A stretch of 7,383 bases of DNA, from NCBI GenBank assembly GCA_017450545.1, contig JAFSTL010000014.1, forward strand, positions 1 to 7,383, read 5' to 3'. The stretch's first letter is position 1; every line of letters starts with the position of its first letter. The stretch comes from Alphaproteobacteria bacterium (GTDB taxonomy: Bacteria; Pseudomonadota; Alphaproteobacteria; RUG11792). Positions 6,839 to 7,383 of this stretch are shown here, in pieces. The translations under genes and the position numbers were made by a program. The notes under the pieces were generated by a model. That model was not told where the DNA came from. It did not search any database and worked only from the letters and a program-made list of their open reading frames with translations.

Positions 6839-6844
6839 GGCATC

Positions 6845-6874
6845 TATTATTAATTGATTCGATACGCCCGTAAG
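6845..6874 (-). repeat. 30-base block identical to 6157-6186 (IS1 copy 2)
   Basis: This is the partner of the block in copy 1, in the same orientation. Its left edge (6845) coincides with the end of the IS200/IS605 right terminus, so it marks the exact point where IS1 copy 2 was cut. Confidence 0.9.
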
Positions 6875-7069
6875 TTGCTTCAGAACCATAATCCCAACAC
6901 CCTCCAAATACCCATTTAATACTCTCAGTCTAGTACTTATGCTATACTTATAACGTTGATCATTTCCTCTAGTAGTTCTCTTGCATCTTTTACATTTATA
7001 CCTTTGTTTACCTTTTATTATTCCATCTTTACTTAGTTCCTCGTATCCACAATGCCTGCACTTTACCAT
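6845..7069 (-). pseudogene. IS1-family transposase, N-terminal fragment (copy 2)
   Basis: Read from ATG (7069-7067) on the minus strand, this gives an uninterrupted N-terminal third of an IS1-type transposase. A zinc ribbon with C4-x2-C7 and C26-x2-C29 (MVKCRHCG and YKCKRCKRTT) is followed by a helix-turn-helix segment (RLRVLNGYLEGVGIMVLKQL, then TGVSNQLII). Homology to copy 1 stops after LII. The frame then runs out of the IS1 into the antisense of the neighbouring IS200/IS605 right end, adding DALPARSR and stopping at 6818-6820, for 83 residues in total. The catalytic D-D-E domain is missing, so it cannot transpose. The fragment could still encode a small DNA-binding zinc-ribbon/HTH protein, but no evidence shows that it is expressed. 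Confidence 0.8.
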
Positions 7070-7173
7070 AAATTTTACACAATTTGATTTTCACTCGCCT
7101 CACTATTATAAAACATTTTTTCGCGCCACGCTATATTCAGGCAGGAGTGCCCGGGAATGGCAAGCTTCCCGTC
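7070..7173. other. Intergenic stretch between IS1 copy 2 and the frr promoter
   Basis: The first ~20 bases share CACAATTT with the sequence flanking the start of IS1 copy 1, so they probably belong to the IS1 end. The rest turns GC-richer and carries an inverted repeat at 7152-7171. A 48-codon frame from TTG 7084 to TGA 7228-7230 is open but matches nothing I recognise. No RNA gene is apparent. Confidence 0.5.
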
Positions 7174-7186
7174 TTGACGGTGGGAA
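7152..7186 (+). repeat. Overlapping inverted repeats abutting the frr promoter
   Basis: CGGGAA (7152-7157) can pair with TTCCCG (7166-7171). The same TTCCC (7166-7170) can instead pair with GGGAA (7182-7186), and CCGTC (7169-7173) with GACGG (7176-7180). The arrangement GGGAA...TTCCC...GGGAA overlaps the -35 box of the predicted frr promoter. It could be an operator, a terminator-like fold for upstream transcripts, or chance; no U-tract follows, so a classical terminator is unlikely. Confidence 0.45.
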
Positions 7187-7203
7187 TGATGAAGTGGTAT
7201 ACT
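7174..7203 (+). promoter_or_regulatory. Predicted sigma70-type promoter of frr
   Basis: The -35 box TTGACG (7174-7179) and extended -10 box TGG-TATACT (TATACT at 7198-7203) are separated by 18 bases, very near consensus. Transcription would start near 7210, giving a leader of about 25 nt before the frr start. This would let frr be expressed alone, consistent with the absence of its usual upstream partner pyrH here. Confidence 0.7.
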
Positions 7204-7234
7204 GATGGTGTCGTTGTGAACGGTGGGTGAGATT

Positions 7235-7383
7235 TTGGATTCTAGATTAGTTCAGTTTCAAAATAAGATGGAACATACGGTGGAGGCTTTTTCGAAAGAA
7301 GTTTCAGGCATACGCACAGGAAGGGCTTCTGTTGCGTTATTGGAGCCGATTAAGGTTGAGGCATACGGTTCTTTGATGCCGCT
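7235..7383 (+). CDS. frr: Ribosome recycling factor (RRF), N-terminal part
   Basis: RRF works with EF-G to split the post-termination ribosome. The visible 49 codons (MDSRLVQFQNKMEHTVEAFS... then IRTGRASVALLEPIKVEAYG) match the family's N-terminal helix and the conserved RTGRAS signature, with the alphaproteobacterial VEAYGS.MP turn. The gene runs off the window's right edge, so about three quarters of the protein is missing. The start is taken as TTG at 7235: it places the first Met of 'NKME' at residue 12, close to the spacing in E. coli RRF, and is preceded by GGTGGGTGAG. An in-frame GTG at 7223 is the alternative, lengthening the protein by four residues. The gene is preceded by a strong predicted promoter rather than by pyrH. 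Confidence 0.93.
   Translation, partial: MDSRLVQFQNKMEHTVEAFSKEVSGIRTGRASVALLEPIKVEAYGSLMP

Larger units (their letters stand above)
6371..6844 (+). mobile_element. Decayed IS200/IS605-type element (tnpA only)
   Basis: The element is defined by a tnpA remnant read on the plus strand (6408-6776), a left-side hairpin at 6390-6403 and a perfect right-end hairpin at 6818-6838 followed by GGGCATC. No tnpB is present, so it resembles an IS200-type or tnpB-less IS605 derivative of roughly 470 bases. Its right boundary is set by the point at 6845 where IS1 homology begins abruptly. The left boundary is approximate, lying between the end of IS1 copy 1 near 6344-6365 and the hairpin. No terminal inverted repeats or target duplications are expected in this family. 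Confidence 0.7.

Noticed and set aside
6981..7205. 74-codon plus-strand frame across IS1 copy 2 and the frr upstream region
   Set aside because: Its first half is antisense to the clean zinc-ribbon frame, and it crosses from IS into flanking DNA with no motif.
1..7383. CRISPR arrays, tRNA or rRNA genes
   Set aside because: No regularly spaced repeats, no cloverleaf-like segments and no rRNA-like conserved stretches were seen on either strand.

Overview
The window looks like a piece of the chromosome of an AT-rich, host-associated alphaproteobacterium, most likely a Rickettsiales or Holosporales-type intracellular symbiont. The evidence is an argS followed directly by a membrane-anchored SPOR-domain protein with the alphaproteobacterial 'PVI...PEAPGG...YSR' linker, a ribosome recycling factor of the alphaproteobacterial type ('VEAYGS.MP'), strong A+T bias, decayed insertion sequences, and a secreted protein resembling a eukaryotic deubiquitinase. 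The exact genus cannot be fixed from the sequence.

Layout: (1) positions 1-28 may hold the last codons of an A-type Fe-S carrier (ErpA/IscA family, CGCG motif), stopping 3 nt before argS. (2) 32-1774 argS, complete. (3) 1791-2801 SPOR-domain protein, 16 nt downstream and probably co-transcribed with argS. (4) 2807-2836 a good sigma70-type promoter. (5) 2868-4382 a 504-residue protein with a Sec signal peptide and a C-terminal half built like a ubiquitin-specific protease (USP). The catalytic Cys position is Ser and the His-box position is Lys, so it is probably a pseudo-deubiquitinase. (6) 4405-5667 a complete membrane antiporter of the NhaD/CitMHS_2 type. (7) 5685-7070 an insertion-sequence graveyard: a nearly full-length but broken IS1-family transposase (minus strand), a decayed IS200/IS605-type element with a ruined tnpA (plus strand) and its right-end hairpin, and a truncated second IS1 copy (minus strand) fused to that hairpin. 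(8) 7174-7203 a near-consensus promoter preceded by inverted repeats, and (9) the start of frr at 7235, running off the window.

Functionally, argS and frr are core translation genes and the SPOR protein is a cell-envelope/division gene. The stretch between the SPOR gene and frr is accessory or rearranged: the nagZ-scpA-scpB genes that often follow the argS-SPOR pair in free-living alphaproteobacteria are not here. The USP-like gene, with its own promoter and signal peptide, is the most interesting item. It is plausibly a host-directed, ubiquitin-binding protein without protease activity. That role is inferred; the motif matches and substitutions are read directly.
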